From: Sphagnum compactum
Lineage: Eukaryota; Bryophyta; Sphagnopsida; Sphagnales
DNA: 64,000 bases
Assembly (NCBI GenBank): GCA_965153455.1
Contig: OZ234497.1
Coordinates: 4,092,001 to 4,156,000, forward strand
Reading direction: 5' to 3'
Part shown: positions 24,931 through 35,524 of the stretch, piece by piece
How positions within the stretch are numbered: position 1 is the first letter of the stretch
Layout: every line of letters begins with the position of its first letter
Notes under the pieces: generated by a model
The model's database searches: none
What the model saw: only the letters and a program-made list of their open reading frames with translations
Told to the model about the DNA's origin: nothing
Program-made: the position numbers and the translations under genes

Positions 24931-26677
24931 GTGGGTACCCGCGACCTTTGGTCACTGTGAGACGCCCCTGCATTGTTTTATTGAATACGCCATATTTTTA
25001 ATTTTTTAAAAATGCTATAGCCTGAGTAGGACCGTCATCATTTAATGCTAATTAATGCTCGGGATCCTCGCCAATGGACCTACTTGAGAAATTTGCCCAA
25101 ATTTTTTTATAAAAAAAACCCTGGTATTAACCAATGTGGGGAAAAGGCCGATGGGGGGGTATTACATACCCACTGGTTCTGTGGATTTGAAAAATTCAGA
25201 ACCATCAGTTCCGGGTATAATTAGCAGAATCAAATATGGGTATGGAAGAACATACCTGCCTACACAGCGAACCCGCCGGAAAAGGGCGGAAAAAAAAAAA
25301 AAAAAAAAAAAACCCTGGTATTAACCCTGGGCAGCGCCGGAACGAACTGCAGTGGCGGTGGATTTGAGGCAGCATCGACGACGGCAGTTGCTGCGCGGAA
25401 ACGGACGTGAACGACAGATAGACGGACAGACGGGTCCCGATCTGGGTTTCAGGACCTCGACAGAGAGACGGACGGACGGACAGGACCTCGATTTCAGGAC
25501 CTCGACAGACAAAGTGAAAAATATGATTTCGATCTATACAAAAAAATGACCCAAATTCGCCACATTTCAAAGAAAAAGAAAATCCAAATCGCCATATTTA
25601 TGATAAGTTCCAGTAAATAGCCAAGAATACTGAAGGAAGGATTCTGTTTTTTTTTTAAATTTTAATATCTAGTATGTAGGTGAGGTCCCAAACCGGATGA
25701 GGTACGAAAACAGATGAAGTTCCAAACCAGGCGAGGTCCCAAACCGGATGAGGTACGAAAACAGATGAAGTTCCAAACCAGGTGAGGTCCCAAACCGGAT
25801 GAGGTACGAAAACAGATGAAGTTCCAAACCAGGCGAGGTCCCAAACCAGCTGCCCGTGCTGGCGCCCCCCCCCCGCCCGTGCTGGCGGACAGAATGCCGG
25901 TGCCGATTCTGCAGCTTATAAGAAATATAGCTTGACGGTTCTGCGTTTTAATCCACCGGCAGAACCGGCCCGGACAGTCGGACGGACGGACGGACAGACA
26001 GATTTTCTATGGGAGAACCGGCCCGGACAGACGGCCTCTGTATAATTTCGACCAACGCTCGCTGGTCAGTCTATCTGTGAGCGGTCAGTCTGTCTGTGAT
26101 GGTGGGTATCAAGGTTGATATCTCTGTGGTTCTCAAACGTGTTTTGAAAAAAAACCAAATATCCACCTCGAACTGTCTGGAACCCGGCGGTTCTTTGAAG
26201 GTTTTTCACCCACCCAAACTGGGGGCTCTTTTTGATTTTGCTAATTTTCAAATACCCGGAACTTAATTTTTAATTTTTTGGTTCTGAATTGTTCAAATCC
26301 ACAGATCCGGAGGGTATGTAATACCCCCCCCCCCCCCCCCCACCGCCCTTTTCCCCACATTGGTTAATACCAGGGTTTTTTTTTTTTGGGGCAAATTTCT
26401 CAAGTAGGTCCATTGGCGAGGATCCCGAGCATTAATTAGCATTAAATGATGACGGTCCTACTCAGGCTATAGCATTTTTAAATAAATAAAAAAAATGGCG
26501 AATTTAGTAAAACAATGCAGGGGCGCCTCACAGTGACCGAAGGTCGCGGGTACCGACTGACGGACGGACGGACATACATATTTGAGTTTCCATAATTCTT
26601 CTTTTGCCTTAAGATACCTTTTTCATGTAAATGGCAAGGTCGGAGCTCGACGGGTGCATTATGCACCGGGTACCCAC
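24931..26677. mobile_element. foldback element with long terminal inverted repeats
   Basis: Left arm 24931-25250 reappears inverted at about 26210-26677. Shared blocks include the termini GTGGGTACCCG and CGGGTACCCAC, the GACGCCCCTGCATTG block, the AATGCTCGGGATCCTCGCC block and GTATTACATACCC. A TA dinucleotide flanks both outer ends (24929-24930, 26678-26679), compatible with a 2-bp target duplication. The right arm has about 110 extra bases at 26556-26665, so the original right end could instead be near 26555. The interior holds a 51-bp tandem repeat, GGAC-type microsatellites and a poly(C). No transposase is encoded, so any mobility would depend on an enzyme supplied elsewhere. Confidence 0.7.
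25682..25850. repeat. 51-bp tandem repeat, about 3.3 copies
   Basis: Units beginning GAGGTCCCAAACC recur at 25682, 25733, 25784 and 25835 and are nearly identical. The period equals 17 codons, and the minus strand (25844-25662) stays open with 17-residue repeats containing LVWNFICFRTSSGL. It lies inside the foldback element. Confidence 0.9.
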
Positions 26678-27442
26678 TACCCTGTGAACGAATCATCCAC
26701 GAAGGCGCACAAGAGGGATCATAATGTGAGCTTCCTGTTGTAAGGGTTTAGGGTATGATGGTCGCGGCGGAGCAGCTGCGCGATTGCAAAGTGCGCTTCC
26801 TCTTCTTCTTCTTATTATTCCACTAAATGTTATTTTTTAATCACTCAAAATCCTTTATGAGTTCTCTTTTCACCATTTCCCCTACATTCATAGGTTTCTA
26901 TGAATATTGTTTTATGACTTGTGTTCGGGTCAATGGATGTGAATTGCCACATAAGCTTGGTACATTGCAGTAATGCATAGTAATAAATTACATTTTCAAG
27001 TCAACATAATAGGGATCATAAATCAGAACTTCAAAAAAAAAAAATTAAATACAAAATTTTTTTAAAAAAAATTGCTCTTAAGAAAAGAAATCGCCAAACT
27101 TTTGAAAGCACAAAGTTGGGGGGCGGAAAAAAAACCCCATTAAGCATTAGCAATATGACAAATTTACGAACTGAAAAAACAGAAAAAAGGGAAAACACAT
27201 AAGATGAAAATAGGCTTCGCTTGGACAACACGAATTGTCAGTAGGTGAGGAACAAGTTCTTCATCCAGTGAATGACAAATCCACGGAGGCACACAAGAGG
27301 GATCATAGAGTGATCAGGCTTCGTTTCGACAACAGAGATTGCCAGTGGATGAGGAATAAAGTATTCATCCAGTGAATGATACATCCACGAAGGCGCACAA
27401 GAGGGATCATAATGTGAGCTTCCTGTTGTAAGGGTTTAGGGT

Positions 27443-27784
27443 ATGATGGTCGCGGCCGAGCAGCTGCGCGATTGCAAAGTGCGCTTCCTCTTCTTCTTCC
27501 GATTATTCTTCGTCTTGTGCGCTTGCGTCAGATGCGTCCTCGACGTTGCAGCGCTTTCTGTCATCAACAGATCACAGTGCGTTTCATGTGATTTTGACAG
27601 AAGGCGATTCGGTTGTTTCTTCTTTCCTCGAGAGGGAAGTTGGAAATGCGTTGAAACGTGTTTGAGGTGTGAGTGGGAGAGGTGCGTGCTTGGGGACAAA
27701 CACCGAGGGAGTGCTCTGTGGATGGTAGCCCGTGGGAGAAAACCAGGGGAGCATTGGAGATCGCCAGTGCCGAATGCAGGATAG
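27443..27784 (+). other. open frame in left palindrome arm, unknown
   Basis: A 113-codon frame begins MMVAAEQLRDCKVRFLFFFR with a hydrophobic segment, and its mirror copy is open on the minus strand at 29495-29157. Start context follows GGGTTTAGGGT. The overlapping frame 27732-28025 (MVMDYDDSRPLFLNF core) is also conserved in both arms. Conservation is expected simply because the arms are near-identical, so this is not evidence for translation. No family is recognised. Confidence 0.3.
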
Positions 27785-28134
27785 ATACAAGCCTACCATA
27801 ATGGTAATGGATTACGATGATTCCCGACCTTTGTTTCTGAATTTTTGTGGGTGTTTTGGTGCTTTTTGTGGGTATTATGCATTCAAGTTCTGTCCTTCAT
27901 TTCATTTTTTTTGTGGTAAAAGGAAACAAAGCTTTGTGCACTTTCGGCTTGAACTTGTAATGCGTGCTCTAGGTGGTGCTGGCAGCTTCCGTCATCAGCA
28001 AATCTGGGAGAGGTACCTGTTGTAAACATCATTTTGTTGCACTTTTTTTTTCTTCTGGTTCCGAGCTGCTCGGCTATGGAATACTTTTTTTTCTTCTAGT
28101 TCCGAGCTGCTCGGCTATGGAATACTTTTTTGTT

Positions 28135-28650
28135 CTATAGGTCAATTTTAGTGTATAGAGTTGAGAAATCAAAAGACTGTAACAGAAGTGGGGAAGCTTT
28201 ATCACTTTCAGATCTTGAACGATTAAGATTGTTTATTACCTCCACCACTCCTGTAAAGTCATTGAGAATCCAACTACTATCACAAGGGACATCTGCTTTT
28301 TTGAGCTTAGACACCCAAAGGTCATTGACCGTAGGAAACAAAGCTTTGAAGAAAGAACACACCCACTTAGAAACATCAGTCAAAGAACTAGAGCTGGCTG
28401 CACAGATAAATCTAGGTTTAATTGGATTTTTATGAAACTTCCAAACTGCACAAAGAAACGAAAGACGAGGGCCACACTTTACACCTTTAAAATTAGGAGC
28501 CTTATTAAAAGAGAGATGAGACTTAAGAATAACAGATTGAGCAAGATTGGAGGCCACATAAGCACCAACAGGAGAATTAAGCTCAGAGAAAACAAAAGAA
28601 ACATAAAACTTTTTACAAACAAACACAAAGTTATTACAACATTTATCCAT
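28135..28650 (-). pseudogene. Penelope-like reverse transcriptase fragment
   Basis: The minus-strand frame of 171 codons contains NNFVFVCKKFYV, then VWKFHKNPIKPRFI (the KxHK...RFI segment of Penelope-like and related RTs), WILNDF and LQSFDFSTLYTKI, the last being RT motif A with the first catalytic Asp. It ends at a stop immediately after motif A, where the 42-bp repeat begins, so the B and C (YADD-type) motifs are absent. There is no GIY-YIG endonuclease. It is therefore an N-terminal RT piece, enclosed on both sides by the same 42-bp repeat in inverted orientation. Assignment to the Penelope-like group is from motif style; a telomere-associated lineage without endonuclease is possible but cannot be tested from this piece. 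Confidence 0.65.
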
Positions 28651-28686
28651 GTAAGTAATGACATCAAACTATGCAAGGGTGTTCTC

Positions 28687-28905
28687 ATCTATTCCATAAC
28701 CGAGCAGCTCGGAACCAGAAGAAAAAAAAAGTATTCCATAACCGAGCAGCTCGGAACCAGAAGAAAAAAAAAGTATTCCATAGCCGAGCAGCTCGGAACC
28801 AGAAGAAAAAAAAAGTATTCCATAACCGAGCAGCTCGGAACCAGAAGAAAAAAAAAGTATTCCATAGCCGAACAGCTCGGAACCAGAAGAAAAAAAAAGT
28901 GCAAC
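28687..28905. repeat. 42-bp tandem repeat, five copies (two in the opposite arm)
   Basis: Units with GAGCAGCTCGGAACCAGAAG followed by an A-run recur every 42 bp (for example at 28690 and 28732). The mirror site in the left arm, about 28045-28130, has two copies. The period equals 14 codons and three reading frames are open through the array. Confidence 0.92.
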
Positions 28906-29489
28906 AAAGTGATGTTTACAACAGGTACCTCTCCCAGATTTGCTGATGACGGAAGCTGCCAGCACCACCTAGAGCACGCATTACAAGTTCAAGCCGAAAG
29001 TGCACAAAGCTTTGTTTCCTTTTACCACAAAAAAAATGAAATGAAGGACAGAACTTGAATGCATAATACCCACAAAAAGCACCAAAATACCCACAAAAAT
29101 TCAGAAACAAAGGTCGGGAATCATCGTAATCCATTACCATTATGGTAGGCTTGTATCTATCCTGCATTCGGCACTGGCCTCCAATGCTCCCCTGGTTTTC
29201 TCCCACGGGCTGCCATCCATAGAGCACTCCCTCGGTGTTTGTCCCCAAGCACGCACCTCTCCCACTCACACCTCAAACACGTTTCAACGCATTTCCAACT
29301 TCCCTCTCGAGGAAAGAAGAAACAATCGAATCGCCTTCTGTCAAGATCACATGAAACGCACTGTGATCTGTTGATGACAGAAAGCGCTGCAATGTCGAGG
29401 ACGCATCTGACGCAAGCGCACAAGACGAAGAATAATCGGAAGAAGAAGAGGAAGCGCACTTTGCAATCGCGCAGCTGCTCGGCCGCGAC

Positions 29490-30440
29490 CATCATACCCT
29501 AAACCCTTACAACAGGAAGCTCACATTATGATCCCTCTTGTGCGCCTTCGTGGATGTATCATTCACTGGATGAATACTTTATTCCTCATCCACTGGCAAT
29601 CTCTGTTGTCGAAACGAAGCCTGATCACTTTATGATCCCTCTTGTGTGCCTCCGTGGATTTGTCATTCACTGGATGAAGAACTTGTTCCTCACCTACTGA
29701 CAATTCGTGTTGTCCAAGCGAAGCCTATTTTCATCTTATGTGTTTTCCCTTTTTTCTGTTTTTTCAGTTCGTAAATTTGTCATATTGCTAATGCTTAATG
29801 GGGTTTTTTTTCCGCCCCCCAATTTTGTGCTTTCAAAAGTTTGGCGATTTCTTTTCTTAAGAGCAATTTTTTTTTTTTTTAATTTGTATTTAATTTTTTT
29901 TTTTTGAAGTTCTGATTTATGATCCCTATTATGTTGACTTGAAAATGTAATTTATTACTATGCATTACTGCAATGTACCAAGCTTATGTGGCAATTCACA
30001 TCCATTGACCCGAACACAAGTCATAAAACAATATTCATAGAAACCTATGAATGTAGGGGAAATGGTGAAAAGAGAACTCATAAAGGATTTTGAGTGATTA
30101 AAAAATAACATTTAGTGGAATAATAAGAAGAAGAGGAAGCGCACTTTGCAATCGCGCAGCTGCTCCGCTGCGACCATCATACCCTAAACCCTTACAACAG
30201 GAAGCTCACATTATGATCCCTCTTGTGCGCCTTCGTGGATGATTCGTTCACTGGATGAATATGTTATTCCTCATCCACTGACAATCTGTGTTGTGGAAGC
30301 GAAGCCTGATCACACTATGATCCCTCTTGTGTGCCTCCATGGATTTCTCGTTCACTGGATGAAGAGCTTGTTCCTCACCTACTGACAATCCGTGTTGTCC
30401 AAGCGAAGCCTATTTTCATCTTATGTGCTTTTCTTTTTTT
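29490..30440. repeat. internal direct duplication of about 683 bp in the right arm
   Basis: The block starting ACCCTAAACCCTTACAACAGG occurs near 29498 and 30180, and the block GCCTATTTTCATCTTATGTG near 29725 and 30408. The left arm carries the same duplication (GGGTTTAGGGT near 26743 and 27430). The second right-arm copy runs on past the palindrome edge to about 30480. Confidence 0.85.
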
Positions 30441-30743
30441 CTGGCTTTTTGGTTCGTAAATTTGTCATATTGTTAATGTTTAAAGATGTTCCAACTCTTT
30501 TTCGCTATTGGACTGTTTTGTTAGTTTCTTTATTGGTATACTTTTTTCTTTTCCCCTTAAGAAAAAAAGAAAAGCATTGAGGCTCCAATTGCAAACCTTG
30601 CACACAAAGACCACACCCTCACTCTTTTCTTTCTTTATTTTCAATTAACTATTCATTTAAAGTACATTAATTAATTAATTCTTCCACTCTATATTCATGT
30701 TCCACATAATTTGTCAAATCCCTATACCATGATTAGGCACCCT

Positions 30744-30772
30744 CCCCCCCCCCCCCCCCCCCCCCCCCCCCC
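30744..30772. repeat. poly(C) tract of 29
   Basis: A run of 29 C is followed by ACCCC and a T-run. A further run of 18 C is at 26324-26341. The exact length may be affected by sequencing error. Confidence 0.85.
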
Positions 30773-31963
30773 ACCCCTTTTTTTCCCCAATTTTGTGACT
30801 TATCTTATGTGGAAATTAGCTTATGGATGATTTAGCCAGATTTGGCTATAATAAGTTATGAAAGTAAACACAGCTACACATCCTTCTATATTTTGGGCGG
30901 GCTACTACTGGAACTCTTTGACCTATAGAATCAGGCAATTTTATATTTCATTATTTTTTCGAAATTTGGTGAGTAAAAAACCAGAAAACTTAAAACTTCA
31001 CAATTTTGAAAAAAAAACAATCACTATTTGGCAAAAATTAGCCCCAAAAAAACACTCACGTAGGCACTCAAACACAAAAACATGATTGAATTTTTATATG
31101 AAAACATGGGTATTCAGCTAATGAATTAAGATTGACTTGTTTAAACTTTGATATCAAGTTATATAACAAAGGATGCAAAAAAAGCAATAATAATTATGGA
31201 GCCTTCCCTTTAATTTATGATATCTTTTTAGGAGTGCAAAACTCATAACATGTGAATATGATAGGTCCATTTTATTTTTGCTGTTAGTTCGTGTGTATAA
31301 AAATTTGAACCCAATTGTTGCAAGGGAAATTGTTGTCGTCTTTATAGTGAGCAATTCAAAAGATACATCATTATATGATTTCATGGAAACTAATGAGGAG
31401 ATGGTTTTATTAATGGTCAAAGAACAATTGAACCTTTATTGGATATTAAGGAAGTTGGGAGTTGATGAGTGGAAAGACATTTTTACATGATGAAAAGTTC
31501 GTCGATTATAATAATCTTATGTTGCTTTCGTGGTTCAATAAATTCTAAGGATTGTTGGGTTGCAAATTGACATAGAATATTCAACATTGTAAGTATATGC
31601 ACAAACATGCAATGTTCCCAATTGGGCATAGAAACCTTGAGATGCTTATGAACATCTGTTAAAATTGGTCAAACGATATGTAGATCATAATAACATTCAT
31701 GAAATAGTTCATGGAAATGGAAAAAACCTCGATGAAAGAAAATGAAAAGTTTATTATTAAGATTGGGCTTTTGGAGGTGGATAATAAAACCATTAGACTT
31801 TAGGTTTCTTGTTATTTTTTTGTTATTTTTAGATTTGATGAAAGGAAACAACTTGAAGGCAATTGATTGATGGAATGTGGTTACAAGGAAGGTCATCGAT
31901 TTTTTTATGGTTGTTTTTGTTGGGCTTTACACTAAACTAAAAATGAACATTTGTAAATGATCA

Positions 31964-32050
31964 TGCAATGGAGGAAATGTAGAGTTTGTTGCATTAGTGT
32001 TGAATGTTGTTGAACATAAATGCAACAAACTCTACATTTCCTCCATTGCA
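31964..32050. repeat. perfect 32-bp inverted repeat with 23-nt loop
   Basis: 31964-31995 is the exact reverse complement of 32019-32050 (arm starts TGCAATGGAGGAAATGTAGA). The transcript would form a perfect long hairpin in the size range of plant small-RNA precursors, or the site is the end-to-end remnant of a MITE. No coding sequence overlaps. Confidence 0.85.
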
Positions 32051-34088
32051 CTTAACATATTTTGACCACTCAAATCAATTTACAAATTGCAGATTGCATG
32101 TTTTTTCACAATAAAGTTTCCCATTGCTTGTAGCATTATGTTTTTGGACAAATGTGTGATTTTTTGCAAAAGTTGTATCATAAAGAATTATTAAGACCGT
32201 TAGATAGACTTTTAGCAACACATTGAGCTGAGGTGATTTTGTTGATGTCCACCTAGTTCCAAATAAATAAAAAATGCGAAATTTATCAAGTTTGTCGAAA
32301 TTAGAACCTAATTGACAACTAATTGGAACGTATCCCAACCTAACTACTAATTGACATACCTAAACATTGGTTATAACAATGGTTGGACTTGACCATGATG
32401 TGTGAAGCACCTTAATTGAAAATCTCACATTTGTTCTTGTAAAATTTATTCCATACTTGTTTAAATATTGTTATAATATGAAATTATATTGCCTATGAAT
32501 GTGCGCTCTTTCACCAAACGAGACAAGCTAGCACACACCCAAGATATTCCCCAAATACAAACACATTTTGTCCCATACCCTTTGCCCAAACATGTGCTCT
32601 TGTACTATATATAATCATGCTAAGGATTATCATCGCCCGAATATATGTGTTATAATTAAAATTTCTATTTGGGTAATATTATATATATATATTATTTTAT
32701 TTTTATGAAGGGCTAACAGCAGTGGCCCATTGTAATAAAACATTGAACTTTGTGATGTACCGATAGCTCATCTATATGGCTTGCAAAATAGGTACAATCA
32801 CTAAGTGTATATAATATATACACTTACACTACCTATGTACAAGTGTAAATGTAAAAAATATATGAAAAGAAAGGCCCTAAAGTGTACTGAGTTGGGATCT
32901 ATAAGTGTAAAGTGATTTACATTTACATGGTGGGTATATCCCTATTTACATTTTACACACACAACATTGCTTCAAACTTAGAACTAAACAATATTATGAT
33001 TTTTTTAATATATAAAAATAATGAAAAGGAAAAAAGTGAAATATTAGTGAAAGGTAATTACGAATATATATAACTGACCAATCATACTACACAAAGTTGT
33101 ACTTAATACTTCTCAAGTTAGATCATTTTTTCATGTTAGACCATCCTCATTTTTCTTTTCCATCCCAGCCCATCCTTTGGCTTGTGTTGGGACGGTAATG
33201 CATTTTTGTCTTCATTGTTTATTTATGTCATTATCATTTTAATTTGGATTAATACTATCATGGTGGGAGTATTGTGGAGTAGGAGAAGGGAAGTTACAAT
33301 CAAATGTGACAACATTATTTTATTTTTATTTTTTTGAAAACACGGAAAACACCAAAAATTGAACTTTGTTCAACTTCAATTTTTCTTTAAAGGGGATTTA
33401 TCAAATTTGATCACAACAATATCCTCACTAGGTAGATGAACTAAGAGTAGGTACCTATAATAGACCTATAGCATGTTGCCCGGTCAAAAAGTCAAAACCT
33501 TGTGATGTTCCCATACACGTTCATGGTTCATACGTGACACAATTGTGCAGCCATGCATTGACGTCATTTGATCATATATTTTTGAAGTTGTCCCACAGTT
33601 TGTGCCCTTGCTGATGTTTAGCCCACAACTAGTAAAGAGCAAAGGTGGCATAGAAATTTTTGGCAACCAATAATTTGAGCAAAGCATGTACCCCAAGGGC
33701 CCAGTTTTTTTCTTTTGGGAAAGGTGGTGACTATGTTGGATTTTTGTTGTTCACAAATGTGTTCACATCAAATTCCCAATGAGTTTTTAAATGCCTACCA
33801 AGTTCCCGATGTGTTCCCAAACATGTTCCTGATAGCACCTCACTTTATCCCATATTCTTTGCCCTAAGTTCTACTCGTATAACCTATATAATCACCCCAA
33901 AAGGAAGAGACTACAATACATCTATATTGGGACTGTTCAAAGCTTTGTTAAAAAAATTTGTGATGGGCCAATCAAAGATGCCCATCACAAAAGAAAATAA
34001 AAATTGGACTTTGGGTCCCCACAACTAATTGATATGAGTCAAGCTATAGGTATGTACTTTCAAACCTGCATGTGTGCTAATGTTTCCA

Positions 34089-34173
34089 ATAGTACATGCC
34101 AACTCAATGATAAAATATCAAAATTTTCCATTTAAAAAAAAAATTTATCATTGAATTGGCATGTACTATCGGT
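34089..34173. repeat. imperfect inverted repeat of about 26 bp
   Basis: AATAGTACATGCCAACTCAA near 34090 is mirrored by TTGAATTGGCATGTACTATC near 34152, with one mismatch in the core and an AT-rich loop. Confidence 0.7.
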
Positions 34174-35524
34174 ATGAATGCTATTTTACAGCACTTTGGG
34201 GGCTGTGGGTGGGCTGCCCTTTCTTGTACCCCACGTATTGGTGGGCTCTACGTTCTTGGAAGGGCGATTTTTGGGCTGCCCTCCATTCGCTACCAATTTC
34301 CAAGTCTCCATAACCACGCCATTTCACAAAGCTCTCAAACAGTGATTTATTTTTTTCCAAATCCTTTGTTTTTTTTTCTCCTTGGACAAATGTTTTTGGA
34401 AAAATGTGTTTTTTAATGTGTACAATTGCCACACCTGGTTTTCAACGATTCCAGGTACCATGGAGCTAAACTTGTTAGGGTAATGTGGGATGGTTTAACC
34501 CCTAAAGGTTGGGGTGGATCAATTTGGTCCATTTTTAAGTGTATTTTGTTTTGTTTCCTTGATGTTTAGGGGTTAATCTCTAAATGTTAGACTCAACATG
34601 GGCTGCTTTCCAATTTGATTGTTCGAATGTTTATAAGGCTTAATTGACCATGGAAGGCTAGAGTAACAACACATCCTAAAGTTGGTTAAGAAGCATCCAT
34701 AAGAGGAAGGTAAGCTCGTAGAGGCATTTGACAAAATATGGTGTCCCCACCATGTGATTTGTGCTAGGGATGAAAGAAGGGTTAGATGGTGCTACCAAAT
34801 GCCCATTTGTGCTACCTTTGTGTGGAAGATATGGAGATTTAAACATCCACAAGGGTTTGTCCTGCATGTCCTGTTGTGTATTGGTTCCTCCTTGCAATGG
34901 TTTCTTTTGGAAAAATTGGTTTTGATTTTTGATTCTGCAATGGCATCCACTCAGGCTCCTACCCTCATTCCCAGCATTCTCAAAGCAATGACGGCGATGG
35001 ATGTGTAGGAGTTGCACAAGCAAGACCCTTGGTTTGGAGGAACAAAGCCGAATGGGGCAGAATTTGAGCATTATTGGTGGAGCGAAAAGCTGGGTACCCA
35101 GGCCCATGCGAGGGAATGGCAATAGGGGGAGCGGAAAGAAGCAAAAGGATGCCCTCCGCTTTTAGTGTTTAGGTTCCCATCATTAAAGCTTGCAGCTGCA
35201 GGTTTGGAATTGCACAGGATCAGGATCTTCTTGTGTCATCAAGGATAGAATGGGGAGCGACGCAAGGAACTGCATATGCAATGGTTGTGTGACAAAACAA
35301 ACATGTTAGTCTCGCTTCAAGGGGTCGGGGTAGTGCTTCGAGATTCCAAGTTCTTGGTTTGAATTTGTGAGCTGTTGGTTTTTTTTTCTGGCGGGGGAGT
35401 GGTTTCTAGCTCCTAGTTTCCACGTGTTTTTTTTCTTTTTTTTATGTTTATTTTTATTTTTATTGCACTTTTTTTATATGATTATCGCACATTCAATTAT
35501 TTATTATTTATTTAATAATCAAAT

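Larger units (their letters stand above)
26684..30251. mobile_element. 3.6-kb near-perfect palindrome around a reverse transcriptase fragment
   Basis: Left arm 26684 to about 28130 is the reverse complement of right arm about 28680 to 30251, with roughly 550 bp of unique spacer. I count only a handful of substitutions in the inner 620 bp. The arm length difference (1446 versus 1572 bp) is accounted for by three extra copies of a 42-bp unit on the right. Each arm also contains an internal direct duplication of about 685 bp. A reverse transcriptase fragment fills the spacer. The left arm begins 4 bp after the TA that bounds the neighbouring foldback element. Inverted flanking repeats are known for Penelope-like elements, and palindromes can also form by break-and-copy repair; the sequence alone does not decide. 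Confidence 0.85.

Noticed and set aside
28920-29410. Possible hammerhead ribozyme in the palindrome arm (CTGATGAC near 28941)
   Set aside because: Hammerheads are known in Penelope-like elements, but no GAAA core partner or stem III closure follows at the right distance on either strand.
34754-35122. Open frames on both strands near 35 kb
   Set aside because: No family recognised, frames overlap antisense, no splice or domain support.
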